Of a DNA stretch of 64,000 nt, positions 28,677 through 41,177 are shown one piece after another. Position 1 is the first letter of the stretch. The number at the start of each line of letters is the position of its first letter. The notes below the pieces were generated by a model. That model did not search any database. It saw only the letters and a program-made list of their open reading frames with translations, and had not been told where the DNA came from. The position numbers and the translations under genes were made by a program. Source of the stretch: Symsagittifera roscoffensis (taxonomy: Eukaryota; Xenacoelomorpha; Acoela; Convolutidae); NCBI RefSeq assembly GCF_963678635.1, contig NC_087065.1, forward strand, positions 36,231,888-36,295,887, written 5' to 3'.

Positions 28677-30835
28677 GTAGGCTTTAGGATTTCTCCATGG
28701 GTTTTGAACCCTCGTTTATAAGTTCGTAATTTTTCCCGATGGGGAGCAGTTTCCACATCAGCAAAGAATTCTCCGCATACACAAGTTGTTTTCTGCAAAA
28801 TTTCTGTTGAAGAATTTCCAATACAAATTTGTTAGAGATATTTTCAGGCTGTCATAATCTTGATTTTCGAACTCCACAATTTGGCTAAAATAGTTGTATA
28901 GCGTATTAGAACGTACATAAAAATTTTCATTTGACTTTTTCAAACTTGTTGCATGAACAGCAATCTCACCACGTGTTGCTTGTCTCGTTCGTGATTCGTT
29001 TTTATGAATGATTGTTTTCAAATCAAGGTCATGTTTATTTTTTAGTAGTGAAACTAAGTACAATATGTCGTGTAATTTAAACTACATTAAGAGTCGAAGG
29101 AGCTTTAAAAATTTCAGTCTTTCAGTATAACTCATTTTTGAAGTTAGTTATAATCCAAAAAGTCGCTCGTTTTTGTACTCTTCATAGTTGCTTAATTCTG
29201 TTTTGTTCGGATACCATGTTTGCGATGCATAGCTTATGATTGGTACAATGTATCCACAGTATAGGTTTAATTTAGACTTAAATGATGTTTTTTTTCTCGA
29301 GATATTCCGTTTGATTTTGTAAAAAGCTCTCATTGCTTTTGATATGCGATTTTCAGCATTTACTCACCACGAAAGTTTGTCACGAATTAAATTACACAAG
29401 TCTTTTTGGGTCTTTGTGGTATCAACATTTGTCTTAAATAGTGTAACTTCCATTTTCCTTTTGAGGTTTAAGAGATTACATTTATCTTCGTTCAGCGGCA
29501 TTTTATTTTCTTCGCAACATTTTTCAACATTTGTCATGTCTTTCTGGAGATGAATTTCTTCAGTAGACAAGATCTTTATATCGTCACAATATCCAAATTA
29601 ATCGGATTTCTCAAGGCATTTGGGAATGTCGTTAATGGATATGATAAAAAGTATTGGGCCAAGTATTGAGCCCTGTGGTACACCGCTAGTTACTTCTTTC
29701 AGAGTTGATGAACTTTTATTGATTTTCAAATTGCATTCTATCTGTTAGATAGTCTTGTATTATGTCTTGTATTTGAATGTCTAGACCTATGTTCCGTAGT
29801 TTAGCGTTTAGGATACTATGAAGAACTTTATCAAAGGCTTTAGAAAAATCTAGATAAAGAACTGATAGTGTTTGAACAATCTATTTTTGTCATCGTAGAG
29901 TTCATAGACTTTGCTCAAAAATTGTACCATTTGTAGTACTGCTGATCTTTTTCGCCGGAAGCCGTATTGTGCGTTTTCCAAGAAAGGTGGATCTTTGGGG
30001 TATATATTATCAAAGAATATTTTTCGAAGACCTTCGAGGCGGAGCATGAAAGGCTAAATGGGCGGTAGCACTCAACTGACGCCTGGTTCTTTTCTTTAAA
30101 AATTGGGGCCACTTGACTTGTTTTCGAGTAGGTCGGAAGAGCCGCTTGTTAATGAATGTGCGGAAGAAAAGATAGAGCGATTTTGACCGAAAAATTTTTC
30201 TGTCGATGTTTCAGAAAGATTTCTTAGGATTATATTACTTATACAATCAAAACCTGATGCTTTATTTGTTAATAGATTTTTGAGAAAAAATTCGGTTTTG
30301 GTTTTTTTCAATATGTATTTGTGTACAGATTTCTTCTGTAGAAAAGCAGTTTGTATTTCATGCGAGAAAGTTAGGATATGATTCCTTTTGATTTACACTT
30401 ATGAAGAATTCGTTAAAAAATGTAGCTTTTTGGGCGCCATCTCTAGTGGATTTTTCCTTGTAAAACATGTTTTGGGGATATTGCCGGGAATGCTTCAGTC
30501 AATGCTATTTGAAGGTTTTTTTTCCAAATTTGTGTGTTTTAGGATAAGGCCTAAAATAGGTTTGTTTAAAGTAGGTTTGTTTTGCCGATCAAAACGCCGT
30601 TTTAAAATTTGTACACTTTTTAGCAAGTGAGACGTACTTGGTGTCACCCACGGGGAGAGAGTTGATCTGTGTGATGTAACTTTGGGTACATTGTTCTTCA
30701 CTTTGTCCCGTAACCATGCATACCAATGACGCGGGAGCTGATTTACATTACTGTAACAAAACGGTTTGAAAAGTTTGTCTTTTATTTCTCGATTTATTGT
30801 CGTCCAATCGGCTCTGTTAAATGCCAGATTTTCAA
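28677..30835 (-). pseudogene. Decayed CR1/Jockey-like non-LTR element
   Basis: Minus-strand fragments in order: an endonuclease-RT linker (NLAFNRADWTTINREIK near 30800; STLSPWVTPSTSHLLKS near 30650); RT (CYRPFSLSCSASKVFEK near 30060, ENAQYGFRRKRSAVLQMVQF near 29960, a [10 protein letters not shown]-type block near 29680, a DD-box region near 29590); a thumb/C-terminal part (YCGYIVPIISYASQTWYPNK near 29240). Stops and frameshifts are frequent, so it cannot make an enzyme. A (CTA)n run at 28659-28672, read on its sense strand, may be its 3' tail and insertion point in the plus-strand pseudogene. Confidence 0.75.
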
Positions 30836-31739
30836 CTGTGTGCTACGGAGAGCTACGGAGTTCTTGAGACAACGTCTGGGAGTAGCTGTGCAAATGGGTA
30901 ATGCAGATGCCATCACCGAGATGTTCAAGAGGACAAAATATATTCAACTACAAGTATAGTAAAATCTACAATTCCCTCTTACCGCAGCGCGACACTCTAA
31001 GATCTGTACGAAAAGGTTTTACAATACAGACCAAAGCGTTTTATTTCAGTTACCATTTTTGCCGGGCTTAATGATAAAAACCAAAACCCCTCCATTTTTG
31101 CCGGGTTTTGGTTTTTTATTTAAAACGTACATGTCTAAATCGAATTTTGACTCCGAAACTTCCAGACAATTTATTTTTAAAAAGTTTAATTAATTTTAGA
31201 GGTTAAAAGTATTTTAATCTTAATAGTAATTTAGAGGTCAACAATTTTCATATACAATTTACAGTTCACATACAATTTAGAACCAAATTGTAAGTGATTT
31301 ATTGTATATAACATTTGTAAATTGATGTTTTATCGTCATTTAGATTAGTTTATTGTAAAAATCCTGACGATGCACATAGTAGCGAAAACGTTTGAAGTTT
31401 TCTTTTTAGCAAAAATTTCTTAATGATAATAGGCTGCATCCACGAGAAATTGAGGAATGCGGAAGTTTTAATCAACCTAATTACAAACAAGTTCCAACCC
31501 AAAACCCTTTTTATCCCCAAAACAATCCAAAGCTCCAATAACAATGATGTTAACCGCAAACTATACATTCATAAGCATGTGCTGTTTAACTTCATTAATA
31601 AATTTGTTCATCCACACACACTCATTGTTTCGCCCAATCTTAACTCTAACCCCTCAAATCCTCCTCTCGTTCTTTTGTGATGAATTCTTTACAAATTTTC
31701 TTGCTTGTATTATTTATAAATTCTCTTGATAATCTGACG
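30836..31739. other. Remnant with one RT-like scrap, otherwise AT-rich
   Basis: A 40-codon plus-strand scrap (ATEFLRQRLGVAVQMGNADA, 30838-30960) looks like part of an older transposon protein but I cannot place it. A pair of TTTTTGCCGGG(C/T)TT words lies at 31050-31110. The rest to 31739 is AT-rich without recognised content. Confidence 0.35.
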
Positions 31740-34068
31740 ATACCGTTCCTCCTCAACTAATGTCCGATCAAACAAATTGTACATATGTAACAACCACATA
31801 CGCGGCCGTGGAATATGGTGCAAAACATGCGCAGCCTATATGCATGTAAAATGCAGCGGTCTTAACCGAGCCAGCGACCACGACGAAAATTTCAGCTGCA
31901 TTTGCTGCACCTCCCTGATTACAGAAAACACTACAAATGACATTAAAGCCCCTCCAATTCGACCTCAACGCGCTCTTCCGACTAACGATCAAAACCTTAC
32001 CACTGCAAGCGCTGCAAATACCACTGCACCAGGGAAAAGCGCTGCAAATGCGCTTGGTAAAGAGTAAGAAAAGTAGAAAATAAAGCACAGAAGTTTAATT
32101 AATTAATGAACACCGGAAAAATAGCGAGTGCTATTGCTAAATTAACTGATACTTCCAAGGGAGTGCTCTTACTCGAGCAAACCGTCTAAGTTCAAACTGT
32201 TAAGCAAATCTTCATCGAGAAACACGCTCCCGCGGAGCCAGTAAACAGCAACTTTATAACATCATGCTCGGAAGATACAATCCATTTCCACTGTCCACAT
32301 TCGACCATATGAACGCCCAGAACATTAGGAAGGCTGCCATGACAACACATGGTTCTCATGGATCCTCAGGTCTGGATGCAAATGAGTGGAGACGCATACT
32401 AACGCACTTTGGTCAACAGTCAGTGAAATATCAAAGACACTAGCGAAAATTGTGGAAAACATGGACAGAAATACTAAATCCTGATCTGCTCGAACCATAT
32501 AATGCCTGTCGACTAATTCCAAGTGATAAAAACCCAGGAGTTAGGCCAATTGGCATAGACAAAGTCATCCGCAGAATATCATGTAGAACGATCACAAAGT
32601 GATTAAAAAGCGAATTTATGGTACTTGGATCGAATCACCAACTATGCCTTGGCCCAAAAACGTGGCATCTAATACGCTTCATACGCTTAGGGAGCAATAC
32701 CAGAAAACAAATTCCGATTCAATATTACTGATACACGCGGAAAATGCATTTAACTCCCTAAGCAGGATTTTGGCTTCAAAAAACATTGTAAATATATGCC
32801 CTTCTATACTACTCGCTATACAGAACTCATACTCTAATCCATCCAAATCTTCAAAAAGAAAAAACTAATCGTATCTAGAGGAGTAACCACGCAAGGAAAC
32901 CCATTAACAATGGCAATGTACGGGCTAGCCACTTTACTTTTAATAAAACTAGTCAACGAGAACAGCCTAACACAGAAATAGTATGCAGACGATGCTAACG
33001 CAGTCGGTAATTTGAAAAGCCTGCCAAGAGTTCTTGACAACATTATCAAATACGGAAAATATTTTGAATATCATGTAAAGGCATCGAAATTCCAGCTCAT
33101 TGTGAGAGATGAAAAGTACAATGAGACGATAAAGGTATTCAAAAAGACCGAAATTGAAATGAAGAAAGGGGCCAGAGTACTTGGTTTTGTCATAGGATCT
33201 GAGACTGAAGGTAACATTTTCTTAGAAACTTAGTTAGAAGAACAACACAAAATAGTAAAAAAGACTTGGCAAGATCGCGAAAACATCACCACAAAACGTG
33301 TACTCCTGTTACACCAAAGGTGCACAAGAAAAAAAATCGTTTTTAGCTAGAACTACACCCAACCCCATAGAAAACATGCAGGCCTGCGAGAAGATACTGC
33401 AGGAAAATCTCATTCCAAAATTTATTGGTAAAGATAATATCAGCCATCATTTTAGAGACATCGCTTCTTTGCCACTGAAAATGGGTGGTCTAAATATCAA
33501 TCTACCTTCTGACTATGAGAGTTTTTTAGAATGGTCAATTAAAAAATTGTCAGTCCTAGACACATACGATCCATTAACAGCTATATCTGAGCAAGAAAAA
33601 ATCTATACAAAAAATAAAACACTCAAAGCTGAAAGAACAAACCAAAAGAAAACTAACATTTGGAACAACTTGAACGACCATGAAAAATATGCACTTGAGC
33701 TGGCTAAATCGAATTTGCATCTAGGGATCTTTCCTGGCTCAAGCGCTGCTTCTGAAGTGGAAGCGCGAAAAAGGAAAAAATACTCGGATCTCCTCTCAAC
33801 TGTAACTTTTGAACCCATAGCCATAGAAACGTTAGGAAAGACTGGGAGAAAAACGATTGAAGTCATCAAAGACTTAGCAGGTAAGATCAAGGACGCGATA
33901 CGTGAGAAATTCGCTCTTAAACATCTTAAACAGAGACTGGATCTTGCAGTTCTTTCAACGGGGAAATGCTGGCTGTATTTTGGAGGCACTCTGTCAGTGA
34001 TTCACATTGTAAAGTGCTTATTTATTTACTTTTACTTTATTCCGTTTAACCAAAAAAAATCACTTTGA
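31740..34068 (+). pseudogene. Decayed retroelement with PHD-like ORF1 and YADD-type RT
   Basis: A small zinc-finger segment comes first (WCKTCAAYMHVKCSGL, CICC, 31777-31920). A broken RT domain follows: DSILLIHAENAFNSLSR near 32720, VTTQGNPLTMAMYGLATLLL near 32885, a YADDANAVG catalytic box near 32980 directly after a stop codon, then ARVLGFVIGSETEG near 33180. The last 256 codons (33298-34068) are open and carry PLKMGGLNINLPSDYESFLE, the GGLGI-type block after the RT thumb. Several stops (near 32445, 32980, 33232) and frameshifts make it a pseudogene. The palm spacing differs from CR1; the family is not identified. Confidence 0.65.
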
Positions 34069-35534
34069 TGGTTATAAGTTTTCATTTCTGGACTGATTTC
34101 AGTTCTAATGACATGTCATTTTTTATTTTTTAAGACGTGTTTATACATGGACTAGGATTTTATTGAAATTTCTGGGTTCCCGATTTTTTATCGCGTGCTG
34201 ACTTTCGTCTTTATCCTCCAAACTGCTGTGCGTCGAGTAGTTTATGAGTTTTGCCTGTTTGGTGTACAATTTCTTACTTCAGCCTGCAGTTTCAGGCTCC
34301 TTGTTTACACAACTTAGCAAAAATTGTTCATTGACGAGTATTCGTTTCGATATTCACCGATCATCGTGGCTGAATATTGCTTTCTCTGGCCGGCATAGGT
34401 GGAGTAACACCCACTACATGCAAGCTTATATATAAATTCTGCAAGACTTATACATTACATGCACCGGTTAATTTCCGCGCTTTTGCAACCGGTAGTTGCG
34501 CTAGATTGTCTCGTTTTTTCATCTTCAAAAACCGGGTGTGCCCTTCAATCCTTTTTCAAAGGTCTTTTTTGATGTTTGGTTTGCCTGAAAGTTCTTCATA
34601 AAAAATTTAGATACTATCATATCTGACCAGTTTGCCAAAAACTGATTCTCAACTTTATATTTTCGAATTTTTCTTAACGTGAAAAAGTACCCATGAAAAA
34701 ACTTGATGGCCGGCCGTTCGATAACATTTCTTTAGCACTGCAAAAGTGCGCAGCATCCTAAAACAACATAATTTTTAGTACAACTTATTTCATTGACCGG
34801 TTTTCCTGAAGCCGCCATATATGTAAATCAATATATATGATATCAATAATTTTTAGTACAACTTATTTCATTGACCCGTTTTCCTGAAGCCGCCATATAT
34901 AAAAATCCAAAAACCTCAAATTAGATTTTCTTTTTCAAATTTTTCTCAGATGGATCAACCGCTGGTTGTTTTTTGCATGCCCTGCAATACCATACTGTTT
35001 CAGAGAGCTTATAAGACTTTTAAAAGTTCATTCAAGCGTTTTTGCTCATTTTGTGCATCATCAGACTTAAAAAATTTTTTTGCAGTATTTACAAAATTAT
35101 CAGAGATCTGAAAAAATGAGAAACGTGTCTAAAAATGCTCTGGAGTTTACTGACCCATGAAATTTTAACAACTGTCATTACATAATAAATTACCCAATTG
35201 TTAATAAAATTTTCCTCTAAATTTCCAATTTTTTTTTGGTTTTTTGTTCTTCTTTTGTTATAAAATTTCGATTTGGGAAAGTTTTCGATTTTGACTTGTC
35301 AGTTTTTTTGTTATACATGGACTCTCTTTTAAGTGTTAATTCCCGGCCCCTGAACTCATTACGTGTGTTAATTCCTGGCCTCTTCCTCCAAATATGCAAT
35401 CTTGTGTGAGTAGCTTCTGAGTGTTGGCTGTTTGGTCTATAATCTCTGACTTCATCTCAGCAGTACCGCCTACCTCCTTAGTAAATCTAATAAGTGTTGC
35501 CCTGCTGGTGAGTCCCTTTTGCGGTGTTCCTTGA
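34025..35534 (-). repeat. Tandem Penelope-like unit 1 (1,529-bp period)
   Basis: It is nearly identical to 35554-37063. On the minus strand it holds Penelope-like remnants: a thumb-like segment near 34790-34500; a GIY-YIG start YKLACSGCYSTYAGQR (34380-34435); an endonuclease middle (HRKRDSPAGQHLLDLLRR, 35455-35534); and an endonuclease C-terminus (IWRKRPGINTRNEFRGRELT, near 35340-35395). Stops interrupt it. A 19-bp filler (35535-35553) separates the units. Confidence 0.8.
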
Positions 35535-35553
35535 AATATGAATGTAATATTTC

Positions 35554-37063
35554 TTTACTTTTACTTTATTCCGTTTAACCAAAAAAATTCACTTTGATGG
35601 TTATAAGTTTTCATTTCTGGACTGATTTCATTTCTATTGACATTTCATTTTTTATTTTTTAAGACGTGTTTATACATGGACTAGGATTTTATTGAAATTT
35701 CTGGGTTCCCGATTTTTTATCGCGTGCTGACTTTCGTCTTTATCCTCCAAACTGCTGTGCGTCGAGTAGTTTATGAGTTTTGCCTGTTTGGTGTACAATT
35801 TCTTACTTCAGCCTGCAGTTTCAGGCTCCTTGTTTACACAACTTAGCAAAAATTGTTCATTGACGAGTATTCGTTTCGATATTCACCGATCATCGTGGCT
35901 GAATATTGCTTTCTCTGGCCGGCATAGGTGGAGTAACACCCACTACATGCAAGCTTATATATAAATTCTGCAAGACTTATACATTACATGCACCGGTTAA
36001 TTTCCGCGCTTTTGCAACCGGTAGTTGCGCTAGATTGTCTCGTTTTTTCATCTTCAAAAACCGGGTGTGCCCTTCAATCCTTTTTCAAAGGTCTTTTTTG
36101 ATGTTTGGTTTGCCTGAAAGTTCTTCATAAAAAATTTAGATACTATCATATCTGACCAGTTTGCCAAAAACTGATTCTCAACTTTATATGTTCGAATTTT
36201 TCTTAACGTGAAAAAGTACCCATGAAAAAACTTGATGGCCGGCCGTTCGATAACATTTCTTTAGCACTGCAAAAGTGCGCAGCATCCTAAAACAACATAA
36301 TTTTTAGTACAACTTATTTCATTGACCGGTTTTCCTGAAGCCGCCATATATGTAAATCAATATATATGATATCAATAATTTTTAGTACAACTTATTTCAT
36401 TGACCCGTTTTCCTGAAGCCGCCATATATAAAAATCCAAAAACCTCAAATTAGATTTTCTTTTTCAAATTTTTCTCAGATGGATCAACCGCTGGTTGTTT
36501 TTTGCATGCCCTGCAATACCATACTGTTTCAGAGAGCTTATAAGACTTTTAAAAGTTCATTCAAGCGTTTTTGCTCATTTTGTGCATCATCAGACTTAAA
36601 AATTTTTTTTGCAGTATTTACAAAATTATCAGAGATCTGAAAAAATGAGAAACGTGTCTAAAAATGCTCTGGAGTTTACTGACCCATGAAATTTTAACAA
36701 CTGTCATTACATAATGAATTACCCAATTGTTAATAAAATTTTCCTCTAAATTTCCAATTTTTTTTTGGTTTTTTGTTCTTCTTTTGTTATAAAATTTCGA
36801 TTTGGGAAAGTTTTCGATTTTGACTTGTCAGTTTTTTTGTTATACATGGACTCTCTTTTAAGTGTTAGTTCCCGGCCCCTGAACTCATTACGTGTGTTAA
36901 TTCCTGGCCTCTTCCTCCAAATATGCAATCTTGTGTGAGTAGCTTCTGAGTGATGGCTGTTTGGTCTATAATCTCTGACTTCATCTCAGCAGTACCGCCT
37001 ACCTCCTTAGTAAATCTAATAAGTGTTGCCCTGCTGGTGAGTCCCTTTTGCGGTGTTCCTTGA
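35554..37063 (-). repeat. Tandem Penelope-like unit 2
   Basis: The second copy of the 1.51 kb block, with only a handful of differences, so the duplication is much younger than the decay inside it. On its right it runs straight into the older RT/GIY-YIG segment at 37064-37930; together they read as one Penelope-like 3' half. Confidence 0.8.
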
Positions 37064-37930
37064 CCCTCGTGGCTAAATGTCGGACTGTCTTGCCGACATA
37101 GGTGGAGTTACATCCACTACATGATAGCTTATACACGACTTCGGATCACAGTTCACGACCAAAGGAAGTTTTGAGGGATGGCAAGCATTTTTTCATTTTT
37201 CTTGTTGTAAAAACTATTTGTGCCCGGATATTTGCCGATTTTCGCAGCTAAGAGTTGAAATGGATTGCCTCGATATTGCATTGTAAAAAGGGGGGTGGCC
37301 TTTCAACCATTTATCAATTCTCGGTTTTGGTGCCATCACATCTAAATTTTTCTTCTCCTCAAAGATCTTGTTAAGAGCTTCAAACACTACCCTGTCCGAC
37401 CAATTTTTCGGATATTGATTTTCAATTCATTTTTCCGATTTTTCTCAATGTCCGGTCAAAATTTTCCCATATTGAGGTACTTCTGAAAACCCTATGGACC
37501 GTCCTTTCAATAACGTTTATTTTGTATTGCAAACGCGCGCAATCTCTAAAAATTTGAAATGATGCCGCTCTCAGTGGGTTTTTGATACCACCCACATGTG
37601 ACCTTTTTTCCAGAGTCCACGTTGACAACTGAATCGAAAAAGGCCAAATCACCGTTACTATCAAGCTCTTCTATGATGAACTGCAAGTTTGGATGCAACT
37701 TATTGGCAGCCTCAAGGACTTCCCCAGGATCGGCCTTGACAGTTCTAACTACGTCTTCCACGTACCTTAGAAAAACTTTAACACCATGCTCAGTCCGATC
37801 TGTTTTTTGTTGTTTTTTGTCATCCACATATCGACTACGTCGTCTACGTCGACTACGTCGTTTTTGTCGTCCACAATTCTTAGAAAACTCCAACACCATT
37901 CTCAGTCCCCATCTGCTTCATGCTGTTTGA
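37064..37930 (-). pseudogene. Penelope-like element: RT palm to GIY-YIG endonuclease, 5' part lost at gap
   Basis: Minus strand, right to left. An RT catalytic box FLRYVEDVVRTVKAD (near 37745, Glu replacing the usual second position of YVDD) is followed by HPNLQFIIEELDSNGDLAFF and CGWYQKPTE, all typical of Penelope-like RT. A thumb region with stops follows, then YKLSCSGCNSTYVGKTVRHL (37075-37135), the GIY-YIG endonuclease start. The endonuclease continues into unit 2. These elements insert with an endonuclease of this type. A frameshift or stop near 37430-37560 shows decay. An arginine-rich run upstream of the palm comes from a CTACGTCGA-type mini-repeat (37828-37865). Confidence 0.8.
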
Positions 37931-38007
37931 GTGATGTCTGCGTACTCGGGTTCCAATTTGTTACCACATTAAGTGGTACCCAATCCGAACAAGCTTCGCA
38001 TTCTACC

Positions 38008-38207
38008 NNNNNNNNNNNNNNNNNNNNNNNNNNNNNNNNNNNNNNNNNNNNNNNNNNNNNNNNNNNNNNNNNNNNNNNNNNNNNNNNNNNNNNNNNNNNN
38101 NNNNNNNNNNNNNNNNNNNNNNNNNNNNNNNNNNNNNNNNNNNNNNNNNNNNNNNNNNNNNNNNNNNNNNNNNNNNNNNNNNNNNNNNNNNNNNNNNNNN
38201 NNNNNNN
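38008..38207. other. Assembly gap (200 N)
   Basis: A run of 200 unknown bases. The missing DNA probably includes the 5' part of the Penelope-like element on the minus strand. Joins across the gap should not be trusted. Confidence 1.
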
Positions 38208-39052
38208 TTTTCATTTTTGTAATTGTTTCAAATTGTTTCTTATTTTATGGGAACGAAAACTTAGAAAATGAGCAATTTGGGCGCAATAGACTACATTTGG
38301 CATCAAAGTTAAAAGCATAACAAACACAAAAACAAAAAGCCTAACAAAAAAAAACCAAGGGTGTTTATCATATAACAATTTTATCATAATGCTGAATGAA
38401 TCTGGGTTTGTGGAACAAAAATAATTATTTTATCGGGCTTGAATAAGAGCCTCATATCCTATCATAGCACCCATTTGCTTTTTTTACTAGCTCGAAACTG
38501 CAATTGGAAGCAAATTTTTCAAACTGGTTTTTGTCGACATGGGACATTTAATTGGTGTTTTTGAATGTCATTCGAATCAGTACTTCAATAGTTTTGGTAT
38601 GTTATCACTAGAGGTATTTTGATTATTACTTTTCAGCTGGGATAATTGAAATTGAAAGTCGAAAAACAGTGCCAAAAATAAACCTTTTGGTTGTTTTTTT
38701 TTGTCATTTTTTCATCATGAAACAATTTGATTACCTTCATTCATAGTATCGACAATTGAAAATTGGGAGGAGCTTTGTCTCCTGTTGTGTTTTAGTTTTT
38801 TGTTATTGTTTTTTTTTTCAGTCAAATTGACGTAAGTAGTTAATATGTATAGCAGAAGTTGTTGCAAGCTTAGCAAATAATTAGATGTTATAATCAATTA
38901 AAATGGGCTTTAAATGGCTGATAATATTATAATGGATTTGAAGGGATAGTGTTTTTATAAAAATTAATGATTAATGAAAATTCATCGTCTAAAATTGCGT
39001 CCATTATCGATAATAATGACATTTTAGACAACATTATTCCGTCATAATCTTT
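38208..39052. other. AT-rich DNA, no recognisable gene
   Basis: Between the assembly gap and element B. Only short low-complexity frames are present. No RNA gene or clear repeat seen. Confidence 0.5.
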
Positions 39053-39462
39053 TGGAACCTGGTCTAAACTACATTTTATGATTGGATAAATTAGATATTT
39101 TACCAATGTAAAGTATTTAATATTAACCAATCATGATCCATCTAACTAACAATCCACTTATTTGTAAGTGCTGAAATTACTCGTAATTTCAGCACCAGAG
39201 AGATTTGAATTTAACTTAGAAATTAGTTGAACTCTCCCGAGTACTTCAGCAGCCGCAATAAACCAGTATACCCTAGATCTATTGAGCCTAGCAGAGACTA
39301 GTTAAACAACCTGAGACTAGATAGTATAAGAGTAAGATTAGGATCGGTATTAGACTAAGAAGTTGCACGAATCTATCCGGCCGAAAATAAGATAGCGTGA
39401 CGAGCAGACGGTGTACCCTATCCGAAATTACTCTATGAGTTATACCCATCGGTCCTAACTCA
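39053..39462 (+). repeat. Element B 5' LTR
   Basis: It matches 57488-57889. It contains an extra CCAATGTA-like 8-bp segment near 39102 and otherwise differs at two positions (GGTCT/GATCT; CTCGTAA/CTTGTAA). It contains an internal palindrome-like pair AAGTGCTGAAATTAC / GTAATTTCAGCACC near 39168-39196. Confidence 0.95.
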
Positions 39463-39464
39463 TC

Positions 39465-39488
39465 TGGTGCGACCATAAGTCTCGAACA
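39465..39488 (+). promoter_or_regulatory. Element B primer-binding site
   Basis: Two bases after the LTR, TGGTGCGACCATAAGTCTCG begins with TGG and runs on to TCTCGAAC, which is the complement of a tRNA T-arm (GTTCGAGA). This extended match to a tRNA 3' end is good evidence of a primer site. The tRNA species is not identified. Confidence 0.7.
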
Positions 39489-40709
39489 AGACCTTAATAG
39501 CTTAGCATTAACCAATAATAGATTAGAATTTAGACAAAACATTTACAAAATGTTATACGACAATAATTTAATCGAAATGTCTCTACGACTCAATAGATCA
39601 GAGCCAATATTCCGAACGATAACAGAACTACCCGGAATTGGAAGAAGACCTCGAACCAGAGACGACATACGACAAAGCAGAAACTTACCATATAGTTATA
39701 TGATAGTTCGGCAAAAGCCAGAACAAACTTTTGTATTTAGAATACTACTAGCAATGAATTTAGATTTTCATTTGCAAACATAAAATTTTGAAGTCAACCT
39801 TCAAAATCATTTCAGGCGCTAAACAAAATTATAAATATACAATAACGATTGATAAAAAGATCTCAGATCGTTTTCCTAAATTTTGCAGTAATATACAAAA
39901 CATGTTTGAAAAATATTTATTGAAAAATCAAAATAAAAATTAGTAGCATGACAATAAAGGGTTAGTAATTATAAATCATCCTGTTGTTCCAGCTTCATCG
40001 CCTAAACATAACAGCAATCATAAGCTCACTAATATCATAAAAATACTAAATCTATTCTTTACACAAATTTAAAACATTTTAAACTTAAATTCACTTAATT
40101 TTAAAATCAGATCATCAAGGCTTATCCTTGGATCTTAAATCATTTTCTATTTAATTAATTTTTAAACTTGATCATCAAGGCCTATCCTTGGATCAAAAAG
40201 AACAACTTTGTTCTCCCCCACCCACTTAACGAGTGTCTAACGACCTCAAACGTCGATTCACTATCCAACCCTTTCTAAAAACCCAGGACTAATAGAAATT
40301 TTTGAACAAAACTAATCATTCAAATTAGGATAAACAGTGAAGAACTTCGGTTATTAATCCTTCACTTGATCCCCCCTCTTACCAGACCCAGGATAAATCT
40401 TAAACTTAGTAAGTTTAAAATAGTATCTAACGAACTACTCGCGTTCTAATTATACCTGAACCTTGTGGATCGATTTACTATCCTCCAACCCTGAACACAA
40501 TCACTACCCTTAAGTAAGATTAAGTAAGTTAACACCTTAGCTTATACTATCCACGAGAAAGTATAAAATCATTCTTCGGAATCGATATACTTTTCTCCCC
40601 AACCCTGAACAAATAGACCCAGGTTAGGCTAACAAAAAATCGTAAGGACTAATAGTTTAAGCAAATAGAAATCATTTAACAACCTTTTGCATCCGTCATC
40701 CTAAACCTT
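39489..40709 (+). other. Element B leader
   Basis: About 1.2 kb before the first clear ORF. A 77-codon frame (39550-39783) begins with ATG and is basic, a possible upstream ORF. The later part holds two hairpin repeats (40110-40195) and several C/A-rich lines with CCAACCCT and ACCCAGG words. Packaging and dimerisation signals would be expected here. Confidence 0.5.
40110..40195 (+). repeat. Twin near-palindromes GATCATCAAGGCYTATCCTTGGATC
   Basis: Two 25-nt copies, starting near 40111 and 40170, differ only at the Y base. Each folds as CAAGG-loop-CCTTG flanked by GATC/GATC. Paired hairpins in a retroelement leader suggest RNA dimerisation or packaging, which is an inference. Confidence 0.55.
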
Positions 40710-41177
40710 ATGTCATTTAAAAACCTAGGAAATAAACAAACAATCGTTTTACACAATTGTGAAATAGATAACAAAAAATACGACCTTGTAATCACACCTC
40801 ATACACAAACAGTTGGATACATTAGAACAAAACGACAAACATTAAAGAGAAAAATAATAACTAAACAAAGACAAATAACACAAAAAAGATTTTCAAAAAA
40901 TCGAAACGCATTTTCAGAATCAGAAACCAACAGTTTAGACGAACTTTATAAACTAAAAGAATCAATAGATAAAAATTGCCCAATTCACGATCAATTATAT
41001 TTCTCTGACTCAGAAACAACTTCAAATTCATCAAAAAGAGGAAAAAGAAGAATAAAAAAGCAGTATAAACACAAACCAGTACATTTATACAATTGGAATC
41101 AACCAATTAGACACATTGATAATTACATATTAACAGTCATCAAACAAAAAAATGAGCTCAACGCACACCCCAGGTGA
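40710..41177 (+). CDS. Element B first ORF, 155 aa, basic, unknown function
   Basis: ATG at 40710, stop at 41177, overlapping the Gag start by 26 nt in another frame. The product is lysine/arginine-rich (KRQTLKRKIITKQRQITQKR; SSKRGKRRIKKQYKHKP) with a short acidic serine patch (YFSDSETTSNSS). It contains no cysteine cluster. It could be a nucleic-acid-binding or matrix-like leader protein. Overlap with the Gag ATG suggests coupled translation. Not recognised as a known family. Confidence 0.6.
   Translation: MSFKNLGNKQTIVLHNCEIDNKKYDLVITPHTQTVGYIRTKRQTLKRKIITKQRQITQKRFSKNRNAFSESETNSLDELYKLKESIDKNCPIHDQLYFSDSETTSNSSKRGKRRIKKQYKHKPVHLYNWNQPIRHIDNYILTVIKQKNELNAHPR

Noticed and set aside
37962-37978. 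Perfect hairpin TACCACATTAAGTGGTA beside the gap
   Set aside because: A 6-bp-stem palindrome is expected by chance; it has no repeat partner or terminal-repeat mate in the window.
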